Part shown: positions 10,133 through 18,039 of the stretch, in pieces
Layout: each line of letters begins with the position of its first letter
Position numbering within the stretch: the stretch's first letter is position 1
Assembly: GCF_004364975.1 (NCBI RefSeq)
Contig: NZ_SOBW01000008.1
Location: 248,001-312,000, forward strand
Reading direction: 5' to 3'
Origin: Gelidibacter sediminis
Lineage (GTDB): Bacteria; Bacteroidota; Bacteroidia; Flavobacteriales; Flavobacteriaceae
DNA: 64,000 bases
Notes under the pieces: generated by a model
The model's input: the letters and a program-made list of their open reading frames with translations, nothing else
Database searches by the model: none
Told to the model about the DNA's origin: nothing
Made by a program: the position numbers and the translations under genes

Positions 10133-10285
10133 TTAAAACCATTTAAAATATAAACCTGATAATATCACACCTACAATCAATACAAGTAATATTATAACTA
10201 TAAATAATGTAGTGGATTTGGTTGTGGTATCCTTTTGTAAGATATAATCTTCGGTTTTTTCGTCTTCTTCTTTTATAAAACTCAT
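10133..10285 (-). CDS. Small single-span membrane protein, 50 aa
   Basis: This short frame reads MSFIKEEDEKTED, then a Thr-rich linker, one hydrophobic helix (LFIVIILLVLIVGVILSGLY) and the end KWF before TAA. Acidic tail plus one transmembrane helix is a common layout for small flavobacterial membrane proteins. It lies 10 bp downstream of the aldehyde dehydrogenase gene on the same strand and could share its transcript. Supported only by composition and position, with no motif. Function unknown. Confidence 0.55.
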   Translation of the reverse strand: MSFIKEEDEKTEDYILQKDTTTKSTTLFIVIILLVLIVGVILSGLYFKWF

Positions 10286-10295
10286 AGGTATCTAT

Positions 10296-11660
10296 TTAAT
10301 GATTAATATATACTGTTTTTTTATTTACAAATTCTTGAATGCCTTCTTTGGAAAGTTCTCTCCCGTAGCCAGATGCCTTAGTGCCACCAAAAGGTAAACG
10401 TGGGTCAGATTTGACCAGCTCATTAATAAAATACGCGCCGTCATCTATAGTGGCAATATGCCGTTGTGCTAATTCTATAGATTGAGTAAACACCATAGTC
10501 CCCAATCCGAATCTGCTATTTGAAGCTATTTCAAAAGCATTATCGGCGTTTTTTGCCTTCATAATAGGGGCCACAGGACCAAATACTTCTTCCTTAAAAA
10601 CGGGCATAGCTTCGGTAATCTCTGTAAGTATTGTAGGTTCAAAATATGCATTTTGCTGAGTGTTGCCAACCACAATTTTTGCTCCAAGTGCAACAGATTC
10701 GTCAACTTGTTTTTTAATAGTATCGGCAAACTTCTTCTGTGCCAAAGGTCCAAGCGTGGTTTCTGCATGAGTTGGATCTCCATAGTTTAATTGTGCAACT
10801 TTTTCTTTAAATCGGTCAAGAAATTCGTCATAAATAGCCTCGGTTACAATAAAACGTTTAGCGGCAATACAGCTTTGACCTGCATTTTGCATTCTGGCAT
10901 TAACTATCGTATCCATGTACGTGTCCAAATCAGCATCATCAAGAATAATACAGGCATTATTCCCGCCCAATTCCAAAACAGTTTTTTTCAGATGTTTGCC
11001 TGCAGTGGCAGCAATACTCTTTCCTGCATTCTCGCTTCCTGTTAAAGTGACTGCTTTAATAAGTTCATTACCTATCAGTTTTTCTATAGCATCATGATCA
11101 GCTAAAATGGCTGTAAAACATCCTTTAGGATAGCCCGCCTTTTCAAAAAGCTTTTCAATGGCTATAGCACATCCTGTTACATTTGCGGCATGCTTTAGTA
11201 TGGCTGTATTGCCCGCTGTTATTGTTGGCAATGCAAACCTCATGACTTGCCAGAAAGGGTAGTTCCACGGCATAATGGCCAAAATAACGCCTAAGGGGTC
11301 ATAACTTATAAAACTTTCTGAAGCTTCAGTTTCAATAAGTTCATCTGCTAAAAAGTCATCAGCATTTACAGCATAAAAATCGCACAAGCTCTGACATTTT
11401 TCAATTTCGGAAATACTCTGAAGGATTGGTTTTCCCATTTCCTGCGAAATAAGTTCTGCCAACTCCTGCTTGTCGTCTTCCATTATTTGTGCCAGATGGG
11501 ACAATAACCTACAGCGCTCCTTAATGCTTGTGTGGCGCCATTCCCGAAACTGTGCATGGGCCGAATTTAGAATGGAATCAATTGTGTTGGCATCATACAA
11601 TTGATATGTTTTTATAGCGTGATTGGTATAGGGATTTACAGTTTTAATTGAATTTTTCAT
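10296..11660 (-). CDS. NAD(P)-dependent aldehyde dehydrogenase, succinate-semialdehyde dehydrogenase type
   Basis: 454 residues, typical for the short succinate-semialdehyde dehydrogenase (Sad/GabD-like) branch. The cofactor region MPWNYPFWQV, TLTGSENAGK, the catalytic Glu230 in LELGGNN and the nucleophile Cys264 in GQSCIAAKR are intact, as is the PFGGTKASGYGRE segment. It oxidises an aldehyde to an acid in the cytoplasm. Members of this branch often act on succinate semialdehyde from GABA breakdown, but no GABA transaminase is nearby, so substrate is an inference from family. Confidence 0.92.
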   Translation of the reverse strand: MKNSIKTVNPYTNHAIKTYQLYDANTIDSILNSAHAQFREWRHTSIKERCRLLSHLAQIMEDDKQELAELISQEMGKPILQSISEIEKCQSLCDFYAVNADDFLADELIETEASESFISYDPLGVILAIMPWNYPFWQVMRFALPTITAGNTAILKHAANVTGCAIAIEKLFEKAGYPKGCFTAILADHDAIEKLIGNELIKAVTLTGSENAGKSIAATAGKHLKKTVLELGGNNACIILDDADLDTYMDTIVNARMQNAGQSCIAAKRFIVTEAIYDEFLDRFKEKVAQLNYGDPTHAETTLGPLAQKKFADTIKKQVDESVALGAKIVVGNTQQNAYFEPTILTEITEAMPVFKEEVFGPVAPIMKAKNADNAFEIASNSRFGLGTMVFTQSIELAQRHIATIDDGAYFINELVKSDPRLPFGGTKASGYGRELSKEGIQEFVNKKTVYINH

Positions 11661-11844
11661 AATTCGTTTTTTAATGTTAAATTCATCGTAAAAGCGCGTA
11701 GTAATTAGGTTATCATAGGTAATTTTACTATACTATAATTTGAGACTTTACCGAAGTTATAGTAATTTATCAAGGCTAGCAAAAACCATAGTGTAATAGT
11801 TAAAATTTTATCTTTTTGAGATAACATAACCTTGTTTGACTATC

Positions 11845-11852
11845 TACTTTTG
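11845..11852 (+). promoter_or_regulatory. Candidate Bacteroidota -7 element (TACTTTTG)
   Basis: Matches TAnnTTTG and lies 47 bp before the start of the YtxH gene. No convincing -33 TTTG at the usual 19-21 bp spacing, so an activator or other sigma factor may be needed. Confidence 0.4.
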
Positions 11853-11899
11853 TTAAAGTTACATGAATCATTATTAACAATTTAAAATAATATAATATT

Positions 11900-12268
11900 A
11901 TGGGAAATAACAGTAGTAATAATACGCTTATCGGTATTTTAGCTGGTACAGCAATTGGAGCAACATTAGGAATCTTATTCGCACCAGATAAAGGTGTAAA
12001 TATTAGGCAGAAAATTTCAGATGAAGCGATTTCTGCAAAGGATAGATTAGCAGAAAGTGCCTTGGCTGCAAAAGACAATCTTGCCACAAGAGCATCACAC
12101 CTAAGAGATAATATTGTTGACACCGTTAGTACAAAGAAATTGACTTTAGATGAACAGGTAGAATCTATTGTATCTGATGCAAGCCACAAAACTGAAGATG
12201 TCATTACAACCTTGGAAAAAAAATTGGCAGCGTTAAAAGATAAAAATAAGAAATTACAAAAATTCTAA
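11900..12268 (+). CDS. YtxH domain-containing protein
   Basis: 122 residues. A short polar N-terminus is followed by a glycine-rich membrane helix (LIGILAGTAIGATLGILFAP, residues ~8-27) and DKG, then a long helical, charged tail with Ala/Lys/Asp/Glu repeats. This is the layout of YtxH proteins, which are linked to general stress responses in other bacteria. First of three closely spaced genes with the holin-like and DUF6327-like genes. Molecular function is unknown. Confidence 0.88.
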   Translation: MGNNSSNNTLIGILAGTAIGATLGILFAPDKGVNIRQKISDEAISAKDRLAESALAAKDNLATRASHLRDNIVDTVSTKKLTLDEQVESIVSDASHKTEDVITTLEKKLAALKDKNKKLQKF

Positions 12269-12277
12269 ATCGATCTT

Positions 12278-12625
12278 ATGAATGTTTTTGAATCTATAAA
12301 TAATACATCCAATAGAGCGTCTGATATTGGAGAACAATTTCTTGATAAAACGCAAGAATATTATAAATTAAAAATTTTCCAACAAGTTTCCTATACTATA
12401 ACTATGCTAGGGAAGGCGTTAGCTATTGGTGGTGTATTATTTATAGGTTTAATTTTCATTGCATTCGCTTCGGCTATTGCTATTGGTGATTTGTTAGGAC
12501 ATGTGGCCTATGGGTATCTTATTGTGGGGGCTGTTTTTATTATCTCTGCATTTATTATTTACAAAGTCCGACATTTGATAGACAGCGCCGTGATTAAAAA
12601 GTTTCAATCCAAAATTTTTAAATAG
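12278..12625 (+). CDS. Phage holin family (holin-X / DUF1469-like) membrane protein
   Basis: 115 residues. An N-terminal amphipathic part (~45 residues) is followed by two strong membrane helices (residues ~46-70 and ~75-98) joined by a short turn, then a basic tail. This matches the Actinobacterial holin-X/DUF1469 group that is often encoded beside YtxH genes. Despite the name there is no prophage here. Lies 9 bp after the YtxH gene and 3 bp before the next gene, so it is one operon. Likely an inner membrane stress protein. Confidence 0.85.
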   Translation: MNVFESINNTSNRASDIGEQFLDKTQEYYKLKIFQQVSYTITMLGKALAIGGVLFIGLIFIAFASAIAIGDLLGHVAYGYLIVGAVFIISAFIIYKVRHLIDSAVIKKFQSKIFK

Positions 12626-12628
12626 TCT

Positions 12629-12832
12629 ATGAAAACTTACCAATCTTTTGACGAAATTGAGTACGACTTGAACAAACTTAAATTGGAACGCCAAATTGCG
12701 TGGGAAGAATTGAAAGGTGTAAAGCATCAATTTCAAGAAGATATTCAGCCCCTTAACTGGGTGAGTAGCGGACTAAAGTTTGCCGGTAAATATGGCATTT
12801 TTGTCATATTGAAAAAGCTCTTTAGAAAGTAA
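12629..12832 (+). CDS. Small conserved flavobacterial protein, DUF6327-like
   Basis: 67 residues: a charged helical first half (LNKLKLERQIAWEELKG) and a C-terminal half with a short hydrophobic stretch (GKYGIFVILKKLF). The pattern fits DUF6327, a family that accompanies YtxH and holin-X genes in Flavobacteriia; I recall this from general knowledge and cannot check it here. Third gene of the operon. Function unknown. Confidence 0.75.
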   Translation: MKTYQSFDEIEYDLNKLKLERQIAWEELKGVKHQFQEDIQPLNWVSSGLKFAGKYGIFVILKKLFRK

Positions 12833-12837
12833 GATTT

Positions 12838-13881
12838 CTAGTTCCATTTTGTTGGGTCGTCATCCATAACCCATATTTGTTTTTTAAATTCATTGGGCGT
12901 TATGTTATATTTTTCTTTAAATATTTTAGAAAAATAACTTCTACTTGTAAAACCAATGGTATAGACAATTTGAGAAATATTCAAATCTGTCGTGTTCATC
13001 AAATCTCTTGCTGCTTCCAGTCGGACATGTCTTATGTATTCTGTAACTGTTCTAGCGTATAAATATTTAAACCCTTCTTGTAGTTTGGCCTGGGATAGTC
13101 CAGAATCTTTTGAAATATACTCCAAACTATAATTTATTGAGGGTTCCTTCAATATTTTCTCGGCAATAGTCTTGACCATTTGCAATTCTTTCTGTAGTAA
13201 TGTAATTGGAGAGGGTTGACCTTTTTCATACCAATCATGACGTGCAATATGCATAGCCAACAATTGATATACTTCACCTTCTATTTGCAAAATTCTGATG
13301 ATGCCTTTAGAATTTACTGTGCGCAAAGATTTAACCTGTTCTTCCATTCTAATATGGAGAGGACTGTAGTAAGCATATGTTGCTGTACCTTTTTTATCCA
13401 CAAATACCCGATAAAGCGTTCCATTTAATGCTGAAAGTTGGTTGTTGCGTTTTTTTATGTATTTTTTCCTTATAATCTGTATATTGTTAAATGTTACATG
13501 GGTATCTTTTTCTAATAGCGTGTAATGCTTAACATTTTCCTTAGCTACAAGAATAGAGGCGTGATATTGGTTGATGGTACGATAATCTTTTTGATGCTCA
13601 AAACGGTGTTTAAAATAACCATGCGAACAAAATGTGAAATGAAGTGGATTGATCTTTGTGTGTGAATCTATAAACAGAACATCCTCAAAACATATGGCGT
13701 CAAATTCAAATAAGCTAACGCCCCAATCAAAACTGATACATCTTATGGAACCTTTTGCAATTTTATTGTCAAAATTTAAGGTGTATTCTCCCCATCGTTC
13801 TGATATCTCCCCACCCAAATAATCTTTTATCTGAGTTAAGACAGCTGCAATACACTCAGCATTTGTGGTAATTTGTATCAT
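12838..13881 (-). CDS. AraC family transcriptional regulator
   Basis: 347 residues. The C-terminal ~100 residues carry the double helix-turn-helix of AraC/XylS proteins (LEYISKDSGLSQAKLQEGF, then ISQIVYTIGFTSRSYFSKIFKEKY-type second motif with the P-x-E-F ending). The ~240-residue N-terminal part is not a family I recognise and probably senses a signal. It converges on the YtxH operon and faces away from the DUF2383 gene, with a 557 bp intergenic region ahead of it. Control of the neighbouring stress genes is plausible but unproven. Confidence 0.92.
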   Translation of the reverse strand: MIQITTNAECIAAVLTQIKDYLGGEISERWGEYTLNFDNKIAKGSIRCISFDWGVSLFEFDAICFEDVLFIDSHTKINPLHFTFCSHGYFKHRFEHQKDYRTINQYHASILVAKENVKHYTLLEKDTHVTFNNIQIIRKKYIKKRNNQLSALNGTLYRVFVDKKGTATYAYYSPLHIRMEEQVKSLRTVNSKGIIRILQIEGEVYQLLAMHIARHDWYEKGQPSPITLLQKELQMVKTIAEKILKEPSINYSLEYISKDSGLSQAKLQEGFKYLYARTVTEYIRHVRLEAARDLMNTTDLNISQIVYTIGFTSRSYFSKIFKEKYNITPNEFKKQIWVMDDDPTKWN

Positions 13882-14438
13882 GGTTTCAGAGTTTAAAAAC
13901 CGATAATAATTGTATCATGAATATAACAAACTAAAAGCAGAAATTTATTTGTAAAATGGCATATATTCCTACCAAATATAATCATTCTTTGACCGATTGC
14001 ACAGTGTTTATTGTGATGTGATGACAAAATAGTTTTAAAACATTTAAATACACTAATTTTAATACAGTTAATGATAGCTCTATATGAGAACCTCAATAAG
14101 ATAAAACAATATTAATTTAGCTGTATACAAAAAGAGTTTCGTGCTCTTTACACTGGTTGGTTAGTTAGGAAGAATGACCTCAGCATTACTACAAACAGCT
14201 GAGGTTTTCTTTTGTCATATTGCCAAGGTTTTCTAATTCATTGTACCCATAGAATCTCTCAAAGTTTACCTGTCCATAGTGGAGTTTTTAGATGCAAATC
14301 TACCAATGTAGTCTTATAATTTATTTAAAAAATGTTAATTTATTGTTAGCAAAGTGATTGGGTCAATTTTCATAGGAATTGGAACAATTGAGCGTATAAA
14401 TGATCTGTAGATTTATAAAAACAAAAAAAACATATATT
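13882..14438. other. 557 bp intergenic region between the araC-type gene and the DUF2383 gene
   Basis: AT-rich leader region for two divergent genes. It holds two hairpins on the plus strand (14131-14149 and 14178-14204, the second followed by a T-rich run), described separately as a possible small RNA. I see no open frame with coding character. The part from 14220 to 14438 should contain the promoter of the DUF2383 gene, but no clear TAnnTTTG was found close to it. Confidence 0.6.
14105..14213 (+). ncRNA. Candidate small RNA with terminator-like 3' hairpin
   Basis: Two stem-loops in a row: AAAGAG/CTCTTT (14131-14136 with 14144-14149) and CCTCAGC/GCTGAGG (14178-14184 with 14198-14204), the second followed by TTTTCTTTT. 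No gene on the plus strand ends upstream that would need this terminator; the nearest upstream gene is on the minus strand and begins there. The start is a guess, as no clear promoter was found. Confidence 0.3.
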
Positions 14439-14888
14439 ATGAGTGAATACACAGATAAATTAGGAAACCGGCTAAATGATTTATTAGAAAAAAATTATGA
14501 TGCTGAAAAAGGTTTTAAAAAAGCTGCAGAAAACGCCAAGCATGCAGGTTTAAAATCTTATTTCTCAAATAAAGCACAGGAACGCTACAATTTTGGTCAT
14601 CAAATTAAATCAGAATTGCGCAATTTTGGACAAGAGCCAGAAAAAGGTGGAAGTGTCGCTGGTGCTGCCCACCGTACTTGGATGGAGGTCAAATCTTGGT
14701 TCTCAGCTGATGACGACGAATCAATGCTAGAAGAAGCTATCAGAGGAGAAAAAGCTTCTGTTGATGAATATCGTGAAGTTCTTGCAGAAACCACAATCCC
14801 GGGATCTACCAAACAATTGTTAGAATCTCAAAAAACAACTATTGAGCAAGGATTGAATAATATCAAAAGATTAGAAGATCTGAGATAA
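14439..14888 (+). CDS. DUF2383 / PA2169-type four-helix-bundle protein
   Basis: The ATG at 14439 (149 aa) was chosen over one 39 bp upstream because MSEYTDKLGNRLNDLLEKNYDAEKGFKKAA is the usual beginning of this family and the upstream residues look random. Helical throughout, with Glu/His/Tyr positions typical of ferritin-like bundles (YDAEKGF, ERYNFGHQI, GEKASVDEYREVL). Members are ferritin-like and often encoded among stress genes; metal binding is likely but the role is unknown. A good terminator follows. Confidence 0.88.
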   Translation: MSEYTDKLGNRLNDLLEKNYDAEKGFKKAAENAKHAGLKSYFSNKAQERYNFGHQIKSELRNFGQEPEKGGSVAGAAHRTWMEVKSWFSADDDESMLEEAIRGEKASVDEYREVLAETTIPGSTKQLLESQKTTIEQGLNNIKRLEDLR

Positions 14889-14907
14889 TAGCACAGGGTT
14901 ATATTGA

Positions 14908-14940
14908 AAAGGACACCAGAAAGAGGTGTCCTTTTTTTTT
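14908..14940 (+). terminator. Rho-independent terminator
   Basis: Stem AAAGGACACC/GGTGTCCTTT with a 7-base loop and a long T run, 20 bp after the DUF2383 stop codon. Confidence 0.85.
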
Positions 14941-15056
14941 AAAAACTTGTATGCCTCTTTTCGGATTATTTAGTCAATGTTATTGCGTTAGGAATTGCAT
15001 CATACAAGTCAAAACTTTTAAACATTTTTAAGTTACTTAACCACATATTTGTTATA

Positions 15057-15695
15057 ATGTTTTACAAAATCTCCAACATCGCCCAGAAGGATGTTATTGA
15101 ACGGAAATTTCAGGTAACATTTCAATTTCCTAATCTTTACGAACCTCAAAAACTCATTGAAGGTTTAAAGGAATCTACTGTTGCCGTAATTACCAATGCT
15201 CAACCTGATAAAATTTCATACGCTATATGGGGACTGCTTCCTGAAACTTTTGAAGATAACTGGAGTGTTTTTCAAGATGTGTTCAATACATTGAATGTGC
15301 GCATGGAAACCCTGCAAAGTAAAAATGAACTTTATAATAATACACTGAAATGCAGAAGATGTGTGGTCATATGTACCGGTTTTTATACCACTTATTTGTC
15401 TCAAGGTTCTGTAGAACGTTGTTTGGTACATTTGCCAAATTACCAACCTTTCCCCATTGCTGCTATTTATAATGAACTTAGTGATGGTTTTTTAACATGT
15501 TCTTTGATACTGATCAAAGCCAATACATCCTTTAAAAATATTCCAAATATTTCTGAACTTAAACCCTTTGTTTTAAATGATGATGAATTAAAATATTGGT
15601 TGGACAGTGACACATCAATAGATCAAATTATTGAAATGTGTGAAAACCACAGTTCTTTAGATTTTGTATTTGAATTGGAGCATAGTGTCGTTTAA
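15057..15695 (+). CDS. SRAP (YedK/HMCES)-like protein lacking the catalytic residues
   Basis: 212 residues. The skeleton of the SOS-response-associated peptidase family is visible: AIWGLLPE (family WGL-P), LNVRMETL (family N-A-R-x-E-T), RRCVVICTGFYTTY (family R-R-C-x-x-P-A-D-G-F-Y-E-W) and KYWLD near the end. The active-site Cys2 is Phe (protein starts MFYK), the catalytic Glu after GFY is Thr, and the His of the H-x-R-M-P motif is absent (the equivalent segment reads FKNIPN). Only the Asn of the NVR motif remains. It should therefore not form the usual thiazolidine crosslink to abasic sites; a DNA-binding or structural role is possible. Alternative: a distant fold relative with other chemistry. 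Confidence 0.72.
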   Translation: MFYKISNIAQKDVIERKFQVTFQFPNLYEPQKLIEGLKESTVAVITNAQPDKISYAIWGLLPETFEDNWSVFQDVFNTLNVRMETLQSKNELYNNTLKCRRCVVICTGFYTTYLSQGSVERCLVHLPNYQPFPIAAIYNELSDGFLTCSLILIKANTSFKNIPNISELKPFVLNDDELKYWLDSDTSIDQIIEMCENHSSLDFVFELEHSVV

Positions 15696-15827
15696 CAAGT
15701 TAAATAGTGCCCTAGGGCCTATAAACATGTTAAATGTTATGAGTTAAAGTCTCTTTTGATACGGTTAAGCCCTAAGTCCTAATTAGTTGTACCTTTATTT
15801 TAAATTAACTTTTAAAACAAAAAAACT

Positions 15828-15989
15828 ATGTTACGTTGGACTATTATTTTTATTGTAATTGCTATAATCGCCGCAATTTTAGGATTTGGAGGCATTGCAG
15901 GAGCATCAGCTGGTATAGCTAAAATAATCTTTTTTATTTTTATAGTCCTGTTCATTTTATCTCTATTAAGAGGTGGATTAAAAAAATAA
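15828..15989 (+). CDS. DUF1328 (YtjA-like) small membrane protein, 53 aa
   Basis: A short frame starting [16 protein letters not shown] and ending LLRGGLKK. Two hydrophobic helices are separated by a Gly/Ala-rich turn ([14 protein letters not shown]), exactly the DUF1328 pattern (M-L-x-W, F-G-G-I-A-x-x-A). These inner membrane proteins are common in stress regulons; mechanism unknown. It lies 34 bp ahead of the acidic lipoprotein gene, probably in the same transcript. Confidence 0.85.
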   Translation: MLRWTIIFIVIAIIAAILGFGGIAGASAGIAKIIFFIFIVLFILSLLRGGLKK

Positions 15990-16023
15990 AGTATCTTTAA
16001 TAACTAAAACCAAAATTTAAATT

Positions 16024-16191
16024 ATGAAAAAACTAATGATGACTTTCGCAGTTCTGTTTTCTTTAGGAACTGCAATGACAACCTTTACAAGCTGTAGAGA
16101 AACAAATAAAACGGATGTTGAAAGAGCAGCGGATGACGTTGGAGATGCGGTAGAAGATGCTGTTGACGATGTTGGAGATGCTATTGATTAA
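16024..16191 (+). CDS. Small acidic lipoprotein, 55 aa
   Basis: Starts MKKLMMTFAVLFSLG and has a lipoprotein cleavage site ending TFTSC, followed by a short, highly acidic helical tail with repeats of the type D-D-V-G-D-A-V/I. Similar tiny lipoproteins accompany DUF1328 and YtxH genes in Flavobacteriia. A strong terminator follows 30 bp later. Function unknown. Confidence 0.75.
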   Translation: MKKLMMTFAVLFSLGTAMTTFTSCRETNKTDVERAADDVGDAVEDAVDDVGDAID

Positions 16192-16220
16192 CATATGTAA
16201 ATTTATACATTAACATTTCT

Positions 16221-16260
16221 AAAAAAAAAAAGGCTATCATTTTATGATAGCCTTTTTTTT
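16221..16260. terminator. Bidirectional rho-independent terminator
   Basis: Perfect 10-bp stem AGGCTATCAT/ATGATAGCCT with a 3-base loop, flanked by A run and T run, placed between two convergent genes; it can stop both. Confidence 0.9.
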
Positions 16261-16655
16261 TAGTGTATATCCTTACTGTCTGGCTCAATGTATTTCACGA
16301 AGTCGGAAGGAGAGGTCAGTTGCACAAACTTTTTGCCAATAATCGCAACAGGTGTTGTGAGAACTTCTGGTTGCTTGTCCAAAATTTTCAACCAATCTTC
16401 TGGTTCTAGATCGACCAAATCGCCATAATTTTTTATGAAATTAGGATGTTCCTTATTGATGAGATCGGAAATAGGAATGCCTAAGCCTGCTGCCAACTCC
16501 GTCCATTGTGTGCCGGTTACATTAGTTTTAGAAATGTCTATTGCCAGCAATTTTTTCTCTGAAGCTGAAACGTATGCTTGAATTTGCTTCCCAATTGAGT
16601 TTTCGGAATGAAAGAATAATTTAATTTCATTGTTATCTGTTGAAATCACGCCCAT
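16260..16655 (-). CDS. ArsC/Spx-like thioredoxin-fold protein without the catalytic cysteine
   Basis: 131 residues. The layout follows ArsC/YffB proteins (IKLFFHSENSIGKQ in place of the usual Y-x-N-P-x-C-x-x-C/S-x-x, a middle segment ELAAGLGIPISDLINK, and the C-terminal ILDKQPEVLTTPVAIIGKK). No cysteine occurs at the active site, and the Arg usually found before the cis-Pro is Thr. Arsenate reduction is therefore unlikely; a binding or regulatory role is more plausible. It diverges from trxB, with which it shares a 231 bp promoter region. Confidence 0.72.
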   Translation of the reverse strand: MGVISTDNNEIKLFFHSENSIGKQIQAYVSASEKKLLAIDISKTNVTGTQWTELAAGLGIPISDLINKEHPNFIKNYGDLVDLEPEDWLKILDKQPEVLTTPVAIIGKKFVQLTSPSDFVKYIEPDSKDIH

Positions 16656-16852
16656 TTAATTTTATAATTATAATTAATAATTCGTAGTTAGTTATCTTTT
16701 TAGCAAACTTAAAATATGGTATTCTCAGTTATGTCTGACAGGATTTGAGAAGAATTAAATATATAAAAAAAAGCCGAGAAAAGCCATTGCCTGAGCCAAT
16801 TGTTAAATAATAAGTTTTGATCATATTAGACCGTCTTTTGCTTCAAAATATC

Positions 16853-16860
16853 TATTTTTG
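16853..16860 (+). promoter_or_regulatory. Candidate -7 promoter element of trxB (TATTTTTG)
   Basis: Exact match to TAnnTTTG, 26 bp before the trxB start codon. The best upstream TTTG is at 16837-16840, closer than the normal spacing, so the -33 box is weak or absent. Confidence 0.5.
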
Positions 16861-16886
16861 TCAAGTTCAATATTTTAATTTTAATT

Positions 16887-17867
16887 ATGTCAGATCAAAT
16901 CGAAAAAGTAAAATGCCTTATCATAGGTTCGGGACCAGCAGGGTATACAGCTGCAATTTATGCCGCTAGAGCAAACATGTTTCCTGTGCTATATCAGGGA
17001 GCACAGCCAGGAGGACAATTAACAACAACTAATGATGTTGAAAATTTCCCTGGATATCCAGATGGAATAACCGGACCGGAAATGATGATAGAGCTCCAAA
17101 AACAAGCTGAACGTTTTGGAACCGATGTCAGAGACGGCTGGATTACCAAAGTCGATTTTTCTGGTGATGTACACAAAGTTTGGGTACAAGACACACAAGA
17201 AATTCATTGTGAAACTGTAATCATTTCTACAGGAGCTTCAGCTAAATATTTAGGATTGCCTTCAGAACAAAAATACCTCCAGCTTGGAGGCGGAGTTTCG
17301 GCATGTGCTGTATGTGATGGGTTCTTTTATAGAAATCAAGAGGTTGTAATTGTAGGTGCAGGCGATTCAGCTTGTGAAGAGGCACATTATTTGTCTAAAC
17401 TTTGTAAAAAAGTTACCATGTTGGTAAGACGTGATGAATTTAGAGCATCACAAATTATGCAAGCCAGAGTTAAAAACACAAAGAACATTGAAATACGCTA
17501 TAATACTGACACTGAAGAAGTGCTTGGAGACGGCCAAGTAGTTACTGGGGTTAGAGTGCGAAACAATGTAAGTGGTGAGGTGAGTGAAATTCCAGCTACA
17601 GGCTTTTTTGTGGCCATTGGTCATAAACCAAATACAGATATCTTTAAAGACTTTTTAGAATTGGACGAGACGGGATACATAATTAATGTTCCTGGTACTG
17701 CAAAAACAAATGTAGACGGTGTATTCGTTTCAGGAGATGCTGCTGATCATGTTTATAGACAGGCTATTACAGCTGCTGGTACCGGATGTATGGCGGCGTT
17801 AGATGCGGAACGTTATTTAGCAGCAATAGATTCTAATTTTGAGGTGAACACAGCAACTAATTATTAG
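16887..17867 (+). CDS. trxB: Thioredoxin-disulfide reductase
   Basis: 326 residues, normal for TrxB. FAD-binding GSGPAG at residues 14-19, PGGQLTTT, the redox-active pair in ACAVCDG (Cys140 and Cys143), the NADPH site GAGDSACEEA, and the C-terminal GDAADHVYRQA are all intact. It uses NADPH to reduce thioredoxin in the cytoplasm. Monocistronic with its own promoter and terminator; the divergent neighbour is a Cys-less ArsC-like gene. Confidence 0.98.
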   Translation: MSDQIEKVKCLIIGSGPAGYTAAIYAARANMFPVLYQGAQPGGQLTTTNDVENFPGYPDGITGPEMMIELQKQAERFGTDVRDGWITKVDFSGDVHKVWVQDTQEIHCETVIISTGASAKYLGLPSEQKYLQLGGGVSACAVCDGFFYRNQEVVIVGAGDSACEEAHYLSKLCKKVTMLVRRDEFRASQIMQARVKNTKNIEIRYNTDTEEVLGDGQVVTGVRVRNNVSGEVSEIPATGFFVAIGHKPNTDIFKDFLELDETGYIINVPGTAKTNVDGVFVSGDAADHVYRQAITAAGTGCMAALDAERYLAAIDSNFEVNTATNY

Positions 17868-17891
17868 TTCTGGGAGCAAGTTCTATAATAA

Positions 17892-17937
17892 AAAAAAGCC
17901 TAGACTTTAGTAGTAGACTAATGGATAGGCTTTTTTA
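17892..17937 (+). terminator. Rho-independent terminator of trxB
   Basis: Outer stem AAAAAAGCCTA/TAGGCTTTTTT with a 23-base apical part, 24 bp after the trxB stop. Confidence 0.85.
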
Positions 17938-18039
17938 TTTTTTTAAATCCAGTTAAAAATAAACGTGTCGTTTAATTTTAATGTAGCTCAGTAAATTCTA
18001 ACAAAATTAGGGCAACATCCCCAATAAACGATAAGCTAA

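Noticed and set aside
11800-12204. 134-aa minus-strand frame opposite the YtxH gene
   Set aside because: Antisense to a helical repeat-rich gene in a conserved three-gene operon; product has no recognisable features.
12278-12625. Prophage remnant suggested by the holin-like gene
   Set aside because: No other phage gene nearby; holin-X family members are common in non-phage stress clusters.
15709-15718. GCCCTAGGGC palindrome as an operator
   Set aside because: Single 10-bp palindrome without a second copy or promoter alignment; may be chance.
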